Assembly (NCBI GenBank): GCA_021463145.1
Contig: JAJTWZ010000001.1
Span: 1-64,000 of the forward strand
Direction of reading: 5' to 3'
Length of the DNA: 64,000 nucleotides
Source: Blastocatellia bacterium
GTDB lineage: Bacteria; Acidobacteriota; Blastocatellia; UBA7656; JADIYM01
Under the pieces are notes generated by a model. The model did no database searches, was not told the origin of the DNA, and was given only the letters and a program-made list of their open reading frames with translations. Every line of letters begins with the position of its first letter. Positions within the stretch are counted from its first letter, which is position 1. The translations under genes were made by a program, and so were the position numbers. Positions 35,542 to 43,810 of the stretch are shown here, one piece after another.

Positions 35542-36654
35542 GTGAGCAGCAAACGAGATTACTACGAGGTTCTCAACGTCACGCGGACGGCCACCGACCG
35601 CGAGATCAAGAGCGCCTACAGGAAACTTGCCGTCAAGTACCACCCTGACAAGAACCCTGGTGACACTGCGGCCGAAGACCTGTTCAAGGAAGCGGCGGAG
35701 GCATACGCGATTCTGAGCGACGTCGAACAACGCGCTCGCTACGACCAGTTTGGACACGCCGGGCTCCGTCAGACGGCGCCCGACTTCTCTGGCGCGGGTT
35801 TTGCAGGCTTTGAGGATATTCTCGGCGATATTTTCGGCGATATTTTCGGATCGGCTCGGAAACGTTCCACCGTCCGTCGCGGGGCCGACCTCAGATACGA
35901 TCTGGAGATCACGCTCGAGGAAGTGCTTGCCGGCACCTCTCGATCGATCCAGATTCCAAGGCTCGAGACGTGCGAGACGTGCACGGGAGCCGGGACGGCC
36001 GAAGGATCGCATCCGATTCCCTGCCCGACGTGCGGAGGATTCGGGCAGGTGCGGTATCAGCAGGGATTCTTCTCCGTCAGCCGCACGTGCAACCATTGCC
36101 GCGGCACCGGGAAGATCATCGAAAATCCGTGTACGGACTGCCGCGGCGACGGTCGTATCGAGCGCGAGCGCAAGCTTGAAGTAAACATACCGGCCGGCAT
36201 CGATTCCGGCTCGCGAATCCGGCATCGAGGCGAGGGCGAGGCCGGAGCCGGAGCTGGCCCGGCGGGCGACCTCTACGTCGTCGTCCACGTTGCCGATCAC
36301 CCCCAGTTCGAGCGGCAGGACACGAATCTCTATACAACGGCTCCCGTGTCATTCGGACAGGCGGCCCTTGGAGCCGAGATCGTGGTCCCGACGTTGGACG
36401 GCACCGAAATTCTATCGATTCCGGAAGGCACGCAAACCGGATCGGTGTTTCGACTCAAGGGAAAGGGGCTGCCGGTGCGGGGCGGACGGGGCCGGGGCGA
36501 CCTCTATGTTGCCGTCTCGATCGTCACGCCGACGGGACTGAACCGCGAACAACGGAAAATCCTCGAAGAACTCGCGAGAATAGAATCGCCCGCTTCGGTA
36601 CCTGCGGCCGACGAAAAGGGCCTGTTCGACAAGGTCAAGGACATGTTCTCGTAG
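35542..36654 (+). CDS. dnaJ: Chaperone DnaJ (Hsp40)
   Basis: 370 aa. J domain with KYHPDKNPGD (HPD around residue 35), a G/F region (FSGAGFAGFEDILGDIFGDIFG), four zinc repeats (CETCTGAG, CPTCGGFG, CNHCRGTG, CTDCRGDG) and the C-terminal substrate domain (AALGAEIVVPTLDG, RLKGKGLPVRGGRGRGDLYV). Stimulates DnaK ATPase and delivers substrates. GTG start at 35542; ends the heat-shock operon. Confidence 0.96.
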   Translation: MSSKRDYYEVLNVTRTATDREIKSAYRKLAVKYHPDKNPGDTAAEDLFKEAAEAYAILSDVEQRARYDQFGHAGLRQTAPDFSGAGFAGFEDILGDIFGDIFGSARKRSTVRRGADLRYDLEITLEEVLAGTSRSIQIPRLETCETCTGAGTAEGSHPIPCPTCGGFGQVRYQQGFFSVSRTCNHCRGTGKIIENPCTDCRGDGRIERERKLEVNIPAGIDSGSRIRHRGEGEAGAGAGPAGDLYVVVHVADHPQFERQDTNLYTTAPVSFGQAALGAEIVVPTLDGTEILSIPEGTQTGSVFRLKGKGLPVRGGRGRGDLYVAVSIVTPTGLNREQRKILEELARIESPASVPAADEKGLFDKVKDMFS

Positions 36655-36779
36655 AAGTGTGGACAGGAGTTGCCCTATTGACCGGGAGTGTCTACGAGCC
36701 GACCAGCCAGGATGCGCAAGTAAGCAGTTTGCCTGCCGAAATCCTGTCAATCCTCTCCCATCCTGAGAATCCGGCCACT

Positions 36780-37703
36780 TCACTCGCCTACGTCCCCATC
36801 GCGATTGCGCTTCCGCGTCTCGGTGATGTCGCGGTCCCCTGCAACGGCAGATGTGAGCACGAAGGTCGCCGTCCCATTCGACGTCTTCATGACGGCCTTC
36901 ACCGGCGTGCGGCTCTCGTCATCGGTGAACCAGACGTGTAGTTCACCGTCGCGCCGAACGAACCGGCCGCCGAAGATCCGCGCGTCGACGCGCAACGCAT
37001 CGTACCTGCGGCCTTCGACCTCGATCTTCTCCTTGCCGATCAGCGCAATGCCAACGTCGTAGGTCTCGCCACGATCGCTGATAGGAAACCGTACTTCCTT
37101 TCCTGTCTTCTTCAGTTTCCGCGTTCGAGCGAAGTAGATCGCCGAGACCACATCCTGAACCCAGGGCCGCGTAGCCTGCTCGACCGTCGTTCCCGCGTCG
37201 CCGGGCACGGCCGGATTGCGTGAGTTGTAGCGGACTTTCGGCACGTTTCGGTCGAACAACGCCTCTTCGAAAGTCCGCACGTCATTCTCGTGCAGTACCT
37301 TGATCGACGAGTAGATGAAGAGGTCGTTGCGATCGGCGAGCGTCGTGAAAGTGTCGTTGACCTTAACGCCAAAGAGACTGGCGAGAGCGCCTTTCGACAC
37401 GGCGTTCACCTCGAACTTGACGTGTTCGGCGCTACCAGTTGCTTCGCTCACAGTGAAGGTCAACTCTCCAATGTTTGCCGAGATCGGAAATCGAGAGAAC
37501 TTCACGTCGTATACGAGCCGTTCTCCGTATCGGAACGGCAACGGATGTCTGACTGCGAACGATCTGACCTTCGGTGACTTCGTAGTAGTGTCAGATCCCT
37601 CGGACGCGCCGGCAACCGGCTGTGACGACACGACTGCTGCCAGAACACCGAACAGCAGTACCCGAAACCCGACAAGCCGGCTCGGCCGCAGAATGTTCTT
37701 CAT
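36780..37703 (-). CDS. DUF3108 periplasmic protein
   Basis: 307 aa with a signal peptide (FRVLLFGVLAAVVSSQPVAGA). The body is the DUF3108 fold: PFRYGERLVYDVKFSRFPISANIGELTFTV, DTFTTLADRNDLFIYSS, YFARTRKLKKTGKEVRFPISDRG, and the closing LHVWFTDDESRTPVKAVMKTSNGTATFVL. Function unknown; the family recurs near LPS and envelope genes. It is the last gene of a six-gene minus-strand operon, overlapping the upstream methyltransferase-like gene by 4 bp. Confidence 0.85.
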   Translation of the reverse strand: MKNILRPSRLVGFRVLLFGVLAAVVSSQPVAGASEGSDTTTKSPKVRSFAVRHPLPFRYGERLVYDVKFSRFPISANIGELTFTVSEATGSAEHVKFEVNAVSKGALASLFGVKVNDTFTTLADRNDLFIYSSIKVLHENDVRTFEEALFDRNVPKVRYNSRNPAVPGDAGTTVEQATRPWVQDVVSAIYFARTRKLKKTGKEVRFPISDRGETYDVGIALIGKEKIEVEGRRYDALRVDARIFGGRFVRRDGELHVWFTDDESRTPVKAVMKTSNGTATFVLTSAVAGDRDITETRKRNRDGDVGE

Positions 37704-38260
37704 GGAAGCACCGCCATCTTTGCAATCAGGATCGCCAGTACGGCGAACAAACCCAGCGCAGCTCGATACTCACGATAGCGCAGGTAGAGAGACCCATCAA
37801 ATCTGACGCTCCCGGCGCCCTCGGCTTCGGCCGCACTCAGTCGAGGCAGGAAGAGGGGCACTTCGGCCGCCCAGTCGTCGTAGGCTGCTGGAAACAGCGT
37901 TCTCATCGTCTCTACTTCGGCAATCATGACCGGGACATAGACAACGAGATACGCCGACGCGATCAACACGCCAAGCCACCAAACGCCACCCGCCACCGTG
38001 ACGCCAAGCACGAGAAAGAACGTCCCGAGATAAAGCGGGTTCCGCGTGTGCGCGTAAGGTCCGGATGTCGTGAGCTCAGTCATTTTTCTCAAGTGACCAC
38101 TCGCCCACGCGCGAATGAGCAGACCGGCCACCGAAATGACCGTGCCCATTGCGAGTGAGAGAAGCGTCGGCCGGGCAAAGATGACGAACACGGGGGCGAG
38201 CACGAACCCGAGTGGGACGCGTAACCTTTGCGCGAGTCGTCTGAGCCTGGCCGCATTCAC
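37700..38260 (-). CDS. Isoprenylcysteine carboxyl methyltransferase-like membrane protein
   Basis: 186 aa from GTG 38260, which overlaps the heptosyltransferase stop (GTGA); the ORF-track start at 38335 lies inside that gene. Several TM helices, and the SAM-binding signature of the ICMT/PEMT family: TSGPYAHTRNPLYLGTFFLVLG followed by AEVETMRTLFPAAYDDWAAEVPLFLP. Such bacterial proteins methylate lipids or small amphiphiles; the substrate is unknown. Coupling to a heptosyltransferase suggests an envelope substrate, which is inference. Confidence 0.8.
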   Translation of the reverse strand: MNAARLRRLAQRLRVPLGFVLAPVFVIFARPTLLSLAMGTVISVAGLLIRAWASGHLRKMTELTTSGPYAHTRNPLYLGTFFLVLGVTVAGGVWWLGVLIASAYLVVYVPVMIAEVETMRTLFPAAYDDWAAEVPLFLPRLSAAEAEGAGSVRFDGSLYLRYREYRAALGLFAVLAILIAKMAVLP

Positions 38261-39279
38261 GTCGTTTGAAGCCTCGCGTCGATGAGTCGTTGTACTGCCT
38301 CGACTGAAATCTCCATGCAGATCCACTTGTCGCATGCCCGCCGGTAACAGTCTGTCCGGCAGTCGATGTCATTGCGGCCTATAGTGCGATCCCTCGGATC
38401 GAACGGTCCGTTTCGAAGCGGACTCGTGGGCCCGTAAAGCCCGACAATGGGAGTGCCAGCAGCCGCCGCGAGATGTAACGGGCCTGTGTCACCGCCGACG
38501 AAGACGCGCGCGCCACGCGCCAGGGCAACGAACTCCTCGAGTGAGCACCGAAACGGGATTGCACTGCCACTCTCGCTCGAAGCTGCGACCTCTTCCGCGA
38601 GGGACTCCTCGCCCGGTCCAAAAGTAACGAGTGACGGCAGGCCATATTGCGTTCGAATCGTGTCTGCGAGCCTGCCGTACGATTTCGCCGGCCAGAGCTT
38701 CGTTGGCCATCCTCCCCCCGGATTGAGAATGACATAACCGTCGGACGGAACCCGAGCCGCAATCGCCTGGATCGCAGATTCGGTCACTGCAATCGGAAAT
38801 TCGTAATCACCACCGGCGTCGATGCCGAAGGCGCGGACGAGCGCGATGTTCTTCTCGATGACGTGGCCGCGGTCGTCAACAGGCACTTGCTCGGTAAGAA
38901 ACACGCGGCTCGCGGACTCGCGCAGCGCCGCGGTCTCGAATCCGATGCGCCGGGGTGCACCCGACGCGAAGGCCACGAACGCGCTCTTGATCAGTCCCTG
39001 GAAATCGATCGCCACGTCTACCGGTTCGGCGCGCAGGCTCGACAGCCGTGACCTTAGCGCACGCTGGGTCTCTCTCCTCAGAAGGCTCCTGCGCCAGGAT
39101 CGCGTGTCGATCTCGATCAACCGGTCGATTACTGGCGAGTTGCGCAGAATGGCTGCGGCGGATCGCTCGGCGACCCAGGATATTCGAACGTCCTCACGTT
39201 CGCGCCGTAAGGCGGCCACAGCCGGCATGGCGTGGACCACGTCGCCAATGGCGCTCAACTTGACGATGAGAACGTGCAA
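38257..39279 (-). CDS. waaC: LPS heptosyltransferase I-like glycosyltransferase (GT9)
   Basis: 340 aa. GT9 features: MHVLIVKLSAIGDVVHAMPAVAALRR, DVAIDFQGLIKSA, IGFETAALRESAS, VILNPGGGWPTKLWPAKSYGRLADTI, and ARVFVGGDTGPLHLAAAAGTPIVGLYGPTSPLRNGPF. It transfers heptose from ADP-heptose to Kdo. The C-terminal CRTDCYRRACDKWICM cysteine group is unusual in the sense of being dense but is seen in related enzymes. TTG start at 39279 with AAGGG upstream, one base after the adenylyltransferase stop. Heptosyltransferase I versus II is a judgement from overall similarity. Confidence 0.88.
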   Translation of the reverse strand: MHVLIVKLSAIGDVVHAMPAVAALRREREDVRISWVAERSAAAILRNSPVIDRLIEIDTRSWRRSLLRRETQRALRSRLSSLRAEPVDVAIDFQGLIKSAFVAFASGAPRRIGFETAALRESASRVFLTEQVPVDDRGHVIEKNIALVRAFGIDAGGDYEFPIAVTESAIQAIAARVPSDGYVILNPGGGWPTKLWPAKSYGRLADTIRTQYGLPSLVTFGPGEESLAEEVAASSESGSAIPFRCSLEEFVALARGARVFVGGDTGPLHLAAAAGTPIVGLYGPTSPLRNGPFDPRDRTIGRNDIDCRTDCYRRACDKWICMEISVEAVQRLIDARLQTT

Positions 39280-39280
39280 T

Positions 39281-39748
39281 TCAACCCTTCATGCGCTCCA
39301 GAACCTGTGTCGACGAATGATCCTTCGGATCCCCAACGATCGCAACGCGTCCCCCGTACTCGGCGACGACAGCGCGCTCCGGCACCGTCTCAGGAGTGTA
39401 GTCGGTGCCCTTGGCGTGCACGTCGGGCCTGATCGCCCGAAGCACGGGCTCAACCGTGAGCGTTTCGAAGATGGTGACGAAGGCAACGCCGTCTATTGCA
39501 CCCACGATCTCTGCCCGCTCGCCCGCTGGCATCACGGGCCGATGCCCGCCCTTCAGAGTGCGAACGGCTTCGTCGCCGTTTACCGCTACTACAAGCACAT
39601 CGGCTTCGGCCCGAGCGCCACGCAGATAACGGACGTGTCCGACGTGAACGACATCGAAGCACCCGTTTGCGAGCACGATGGTTCTGCCTTCGGCCCGGAG
39701 TCGTGCCACCTCAGACGTCAACTCGTCGAGTTCGACTGTTCGTCCCAT
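39281..39748 (-). CDS. rfaE2: D-glycero-beta-D-manno-heptose 1-phosphate adenylyltransferase
   Basis: 155 aa from ATG 39748 ([42 protein letters not shown]), with AGGGA upstream; a GTG at 39793 that overlaps the previous gene would add 15 basic residues. Nucleotidyltransferase motifs: [27 protein letters not shown], and [13 protein letters not shown]. It makes ADP-heptose from heptose-1-P. This is the stand-alone C-terminal half of HldE; the kinase half is not in the window. Confidence 0.92.
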   Translation of the reverse strand: MGRTVELDELTSEVARLRAEGRTIVLANGCFDVVHVGHVRYLRGARAEADVLVVAVNGDEAVRTLKGGHRPVMPAGERAEIVGAIDGVAFVTIFETLTVEPVLRAIRPDVHAKGTDYTPETVPERAVVAEYGGRVAIVGDPKDHSSTQVLERMKG

Positions 39749-39789
39749 CGTTCCCTGCTTCCTGCGACGGATTCGAATGGGGAGACTGC

Positions 39790-39963
39790 TCACATCGGGA
39801 TGAAGTACATCACCCAGCCTATGACGAATCCGATCCCAATGAAGGCCGCGAAAACCTTGAGGCCGTACAGTGCCTTTGCCCGCAGGCCGTGACGCTCCGA
39901 ATCGATCACGGCCATCACGGTCGCCACAACTCCCGCGAAAATGGCCATCAAGAGAAAATGCAC
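39790..39963 (-). CDS. Small two-helix membrane protein
   Basis: 57 aa from GTG 39963 ([21 protein letters not shown]), preceded by GGAGG. Two TM helices with a basic loop between ([13 protein letters not shown]) and a second helix [20 protein letters not shown]. The longer ORF-track start (39999) lies inside the DUF6677-type gene. Packed between genes of an LPS operon. Family not recognised. Confidence 0.7.
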   Translation of the reverse strand: MHFLLMAIFAGVVATVMAVIDSERHGLRAKALYGLKVFAAFIGIGFVIGWVMYFIPM

Positions 39964-39964
39964 G

Positions 39965-40399
39965 CTACGACTTCCTCCCCACGGCGACATCGTACGCATC
40001 GAGTGCGGCCAGATAGTTCAACAGACCCGCTACGTGCAGCAGGCTCGTGCCGTACTCGTACGTCGGACTCTTGACTGACGCATCCAGGCCAATGTTTGCG
40101 AGAAGGCTCCCAAGATACAGTAGTCCGGAGCCGGCATCGGCAAACACGAAAAAATAGGAGAGACGGTTCTCGACATCGATCGTTGCAAGCCGTCCGTGCA
40201 ACAGGATGCCCAACGTGAACGCGCCGATGAGCACCACTCCAAGCAGCACGGCACGCTTGACGCGACCCGAGAGCAAATGACCGGCACCCGGGATGAGCAA
40301 CCCGGCTACGAAGGCAACAACGCCCCTCGGAGACAACCCCTCCCGATCCGCCATCTCGGCGACAGCCACCGCAGCGCCCGAGTCCTGCTCGTCGTCCAC
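39965..40399 (-). CDS. DUF6677-type membrane protein
   Basis: 144 aa. An acidic N-terminus, then PRGVVAFVAGLLIPGAGHLLSGRVKRAVLLGVVLIGAFTLG, the L-PGAGH-L-GR signature of small membrane proteins of this type, followed by two or three more TM segments (FVFADAGSGLLYLGSLLANIG, HVAGLLNYLAALDAYDVA). Function unknown. It leads the minus operon that continues through the small membrane protein, heptose adenylyltransferase, heptosyltransferase, ICMT-like and DUF3108 genes. Confidence 0.7.
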   Translation of the reverse strand: MDDEQDSGAAVAVAEMADREGLSPRGVVAFVAGLLIPGAGHLLSGRVKRAVLLGVVLIGAFTLGILLHGRLATIDVENRLSYFFVFADAGSGLLYLGSLLANIGLDASVKSPTYEYGTSLLHVAGLLNYLAALDAYDVAVGRKS

Positions 40400-40544
40400 T
40401 GGCCCTCCCTCAGACCGTCAGTTTCGCGCGAACGGGCATTCTAGGAGCCTGCCCGAGATCCCGCAAGCCGTGGCTTCGCCGGACCCGGCCGATACGCCGC
40501 CATTCGTCCGGCGTTCACACCGGAAGCGGCTCACATACAGATTC

Positions 40545-40573
40545 TTGACGGTCTCGAGTCGTGTTGCTACGGT
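40545..40573 (+). promoter_or_regulatory. Sigma-70-like promoter for the PilZ-GGDEF pair
   Basis: TTGACG (40545-40550), 17-bp spacer, TACGGT (40568-40573). The start would be near 40580, within a few bases of the ATGs at 40578/40587, so the transcript has essentially no leader. Confidence 0.5.
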
Positions 40574-40586
40574 GTTCATGGCCATC

Positions 40587-40895
40587 ATGAATTGGCAATC
40601 CCATCGACAGTCCGAACGTATTCACATCGCGGTGTCGGTCCGAATATCCGGCCAGGATCTACTCGGACGTGCCTACGATCGCGAGGCGTGGACGCTCGAC
40701 GTCAGCGGCGAAGGTGCGTCATTGCACATCCCCGAAGACCTGCACATCTCTCGTCGGATGCACGTGACCTCTCTCGATTACCAGTTCCGTGCAGATGCCG
40801 ACGTGGATGTAGTATGGGAACGCCGGTCACCTCAACGTGCTGTCGGCGTGCGTGTGAAGCCCGGCACGCCGTCAGATTCCTGGCAGTCTCGCTGA
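40587..40895 (+). CDS. PilZ-domain protein
   Basis: 102 aa from ATG 40587 (MNWQSHRQSERIHIAVSVRISGQ); an in-frame ATG at 40578 adds three residues but lies too near the -10 box. A short PilZ fold: basic RQSERI near the N-terminus in the RxxxR position, and TLDVSGEGASLHIP in the DxSxxG position. PilZ domains bind cyclic di-GMP; the arginine motif here is R-Q-S-E-R, which fits. The degenerate GGDEF gene follows 37 bp downstream. Confidence 0.7.
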   Translation: MNWQSHRQSERIHIAVSVRISGQDLLGRAYDREAWTLDVSGEGASLHIPEDLHISRRMHVTSLDYQFRADADVDVVWERRSPQRAVGVRVKPGTPSDSWQSR

Positions 40896-40932
40896 AGCGT
40901 TCCCCTCTCCTCGCCCCCGCCGGGAGACCGTC

Positions 40933-42159
40933 GTGACTCACCTTCCGCTGAATGTCCTGCTGATCGAAGCCGACACCGGCCTGGCTGAGGCCTGCAGGCG
41001 CTCGATCGTGCGGGTTCTGCCCGCCGCCAGCGTCGATGTGTCGAAGACTGACGGATCGGCGATGACGCTACTACAGCGAATGGCTCATTCGGGAGCGCCA
41101 CAGCCGTTCTACGACGCAGTCGTAGTCAACATCGATACCGCGTCGGATAGACCTGTCGAACTGCTGGAGCAACTTTCCCAGATCGTGCCGGGAACGCCGG
41201 TTCTCGCGGTCCGGGAAGGCGACCCGATCGCCGGAGACGTGGACCCGATCGCAGCCTGGACCGCGGAGGTCATTCGCGCAACGCCGGACTATGCATTGCA
41301 TCTCGCAACGATCCTGAAATTGCACGTGGCGCAGAAGCGCCTGCTTGCCGAAATCGAGCGGCAGCGCCTCGAACTTGTCGACCAGGCCTCGCGAGACGAT
41401 CTTACGGGACTCGCGAATCGCGCCAGGTTCAGCGAAACCCTCGAGAACGAGATTGCCCGCTCGCTCCGATTCCATCGCCCCCTCACCCTGTTGTCGCTCA
41501 ATGTCGACAAGATGAAACTCATCAACGACACGCACGGCTACGCGGCAGGAGACGCCGCGCTCGCGCACGTTGCCAACAGCCTGCGCGGTGAGGTGCGTCA
41601 GTTCGAGATCGCAGCTCGGACCGGGGGTGATACCTTCGGCGTTCTGCTCGTCGACACGAATTTCGACGGTGGCCGGCAGACCGGGGAGAAGCTTCGCCGC
41701 CGTATCGCCGAGGCTCCGGTAAGATCCGTTGGCGAGGTAACGGTAAGTATCGGCGTTGCATCGCTTCCAGCACACGCCGAAACCGCGAACGACCTGATGC
41801 GAATGTCGGACGAAGCTGTGCTCGAAGCGCAGACGAAAGGCCGAAATCGCGTTGTAGTCAGCCGGAACATCCGGCGTGAGCGCTCGGGTGAAAGGCAGCC
41901 GATCCGGTTCAAAGTAGTCGTCGAGGGCCGCGACAACCACGGTGCGGCGTTCTCCGAAGAGACCGAGACGGAACTGGTGAGCCGGTGCGGTGCGCGAATC
42001 CTCCTATCGCACTCCATGTCGACTGGAGAGACGATCCAACTGCGCACTCCCTTTCACGACCGCGTGCTAACGGCTCAAGTGACGGCGTGCTACAAGGGGC
42101 TCGACAACCGGCTGCGTGCTGGTTTCAAGCTCATCGATCCCCCTAAGTGGGGAACGTAA
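40933..42159 (+). CDS. Receiver-like / degenerate GGDEF / PilZ-like protein
   Basis: 408 aa. Residues 1-120 resemble a receiver domain (NVLLIEADTGLAEACRRSI) but the phospho-acceptor Asp is not clear (VVNIDTA). A GGDEF domain spans about 150-310: DDLTGLANRARFSETLENEI, NVDKMKLINDTHGYAAGDAAL, and the active-site loop RTGGDTF, where GGDEF would be expected; the metal-binding Glu is Thr, so cyclase activity is doubtful. Residues 320-405 (RQPIRFKVVVEG, LVSRCGARILLS, AGFKLIDPP) look PilZ-like. GTG start. Confidence 0.8.
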   Translation: MTHLPLNVLLIEADTGLAEACRRSIVRVLPAASVDVSKTDGSAMTLLQRMAHSGAPQPFYDAVVVNIDTASDRPVELLEQLSQIVPGTPVLAVREGDPIAGDVDPIAAWTAEVIRATPDYALHLATILKLHVAQKRLLAEIERQRLELVDQASRDDLTGLANRARFSETLENEIARSLRFHRPLTLLSLNVDKMKLINDTHGYAAGDAALAHVANSLRGEVRQFEIAARTGGDTFGVLLVDTNFDGGRQTGEKLRRRIAEAPVRSVGEVTVSIGVASLPAHAETANDLMRMSDEAVLEAQTKGRNRVVVSRNIRRERSGERQPIRFKVVVEGRDNHGAAFSEETETELVSRCGARILLSHSMSTGETIQLRTPFHDRVLTAQVTACYKGLDNRLRAGFKLIDPPKWGT

Positions 42160-42183
42160 GCAACGCTCTGAATCCCGATTCGC

Positions 42184-43185
42184 CTAGGGTTCGTCCAGCA
42201 CGGCTGCCGCGAAGAGCGGAATCATCAGTTCGTGATGTCCGGTCAACGCGAAACCACGGCCTGTTCCAGCGGTCGGCCGCCGCACGACGTTCGTCAGGGG
42301 CCTGTAGTGCTGAATGAAGTCGAAGTTCGCCGTCGTGAAGCCTTCGAGCCGTTGCCTGTTTCTTACAACCGTCACTGCCTTCAGGAAAACCTCCGGCAGG
42401 ATTACCGCGGAACCGAGGTTGAGGTAGACCCCGCCGTCGTCGAGTCCGGCAACGACGGAACAGAGCAACTGGAAGTCCCGCATCGACGTCGCGCCAAGCG
42501 AAGCTCCGTCGACGTTCGGATGTATGTGCGGAATATCGTTTCCCAAGGCCACGTGTACTGTCACCGGAATGCGCGCGCGGTAGGCTTCATGCAGGATCGA
42601 AGATGAAGAGTGCGCGGGACTGACGGAAGCGATCGCCCTGCCCACTGCCTCACCCAGGCCGATTCGATCGGCCGCTCCGGCCTTCGCCGCATCGTTGAGA
42701 AACCGGCCGGTCTCCTCGGCGGCCCCGAACTGACCCGAGCCGAGAGTTGCGTCGACGTCCTCCGAGGTTCCTCCGTTCACCGCGATCTCGAAGTCGTGCA
42801 CGAGGCAGGAACCGTTCATCGCGAACGCGGTGACGATGTTGCGCTCGAGCAAGTCAATGAGAATTGGACCGCAGCCCGTCTTGATGACGTGACCGCCAAG
42901 ACCCACGACGACAGGCCGATCCTTCGAGCGTGCTTCGCGAACTCGCCGCGCAAGTTCGAGCAGTTCGACCGCCGCTAACACCTTTGGCAATGACGACAGA
43001 AAGGCGCTGAAGGACCCGCCGGCATACGGCGTCGCAAAGTCCGCAACGGACACTTTGCTCGGACGCGACGCAAGCGGATACGTCTTCAGAGCCGACATAT
43101 CGAACGGTTCGAGGTCGTAAATGGACATTCGGCGGGTTACCGGAGTCGAGTAAGTGCGGCGCTCAGACGCTGGCGTTGGCCGCAT
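42184..43185 (-). CDS. Conserved protein, possibly deoxyhypusine synthase-like fold
   Basis: 333 aa (314 if it starts at Met-20, MSIYDLEPFDMSALKTYPL, which looks like the natural beginning). Conserved-looking segments: KVSVADFATPY, RPVVVGLGGHVIKTGCGPILIDLLERNIVTAFAMNGSCLVHDFEIAVNGGTSEDV, HVALGNDIPHIHPN, DGGVYLNLGSAVILPEVFLKAV. The glycine-rich order recalls deoxyhypusine synthase-type NAD-binding proteins, but I cannot confirm it and eIF5A is absent from bacteria. It follows gmhA with a 23-bp overlap in an operon with uvrA. Confidence 0.55.
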   Translation of the reverse strand: MRPTPASERRTYSTPVTRRMSIYDLEPFDMSALKTYPLASRPSKVSVADFATPYAGGSFSAFLSSLPKVLAAVELLELARRVREARSKDRPVVVGLGGHVIKTGCGPILIDLLERNIVTAFAMNGSCLVHDFEIAVNGGTSEDVDATLGSGQFGAAEETGRFLNDAAKAGAADRIGLGEAVGRAIASVSPAHSSSSILHEAYRARIPVTVHVALGNDIPHIHPNVDGASLGATSMRDFQLLCSVVAGLDDGGVYLNLGSAVILPEVFLKAVTVVRNRQRLEGFTTANFDFIQHYRPLTNVVRRPTAGTGRGFALTGHHELMIPLFAAAVLDEP

Positions 43186-43810
43186 CGGCCGTCGAATCGC
43201 CGAACATGGACTCTTCGACGAGTTGGCAGAGAATGTGCCCGATGAGGATGTGAGTTTCCTGAATCCGGGCCGTCTCTTCGTGGCGGACGATCAGCGGAAT
43301 GTCGACGATCTCGGCGGCGCGCCCGCCGTCGCGCCCCAGGAGCCCAATGGTGTGCATGTTCTGGTATCTGGCGGCCTCGAGTCCCTTGACCACGTTTGGA
43401 GAGTTGCCGGACGTCGAGATTCCGATCGCGACGTCCCCACGACGGCCAAGAGCCTGAACCTGGCGGTCGAAGACGTGGATGAACGACGAGTCGTTCGCAA
43501 TCGACGTGAGAATCGAGCCATCGGTGGTCAGAGCGATCGCCGGCAGGCCCTTACGGTTCTTGTTCATGAACACGTTTACAAGCTCTCCGGCAATATGCTG
43601 GGCGTCACACGCGGAGCCCCCGTTTCCGAAAAGCAGGAGTTTGTTTCCGGCGCGAAGCGCATCGATGATCAGTTGAGCCGACCGTTCGACCTCTCGCACA
43701 TGGTTCGAGAAGAAGATCACCTTGGTGTTCAGGCTCTCGTGGACGATCGCGTCGATTCGTTCGTAGACGTCGTCGTCGGAGCCGCCCAGTGGTCGCTTGG
43801 GTGTCTTCAC
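43163..43810 (-). CDS. gmhA: Phosphoheptose isomerase (SIS domain)
   Basis: 215 aa. SIS-domain motifs of Gmh[76 protein letters not shown], and [21 protein letters not shown]. It converts sedoheptulose-7-P to D-glycero-D-manno-heptose-7-P, the first step toward ADP-heptose used by the heptosyltransferase gene in this window. GTG start at 43810 overlapping the uvrA stop. Confidence 0.93.
   Translation of the reverse strand: MKTPKRPLGGSDDDVYERIDAIVHESLNTKVIFFSNHVREVERSAQLIIDALRAGNKLLLFGNGGSACDAQHIAGELVNVFMNKNRKGLPAIALTTDGSILTSIANDSSFIHVFDRQVQALGRRGDVAIGISTSGNSPNVVKGLEAARYQNMHTIGLLGRDGGRAAEIVDIPLIVRHEETARIQETHILIGHILCQLVEESMFGDSTADAANASV

Noticed and set aside
38822-39892. 356-aa plus-strand ORF
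   Set aside because: Antisense to the heptosyltransferase and adenylyltransferase genes.
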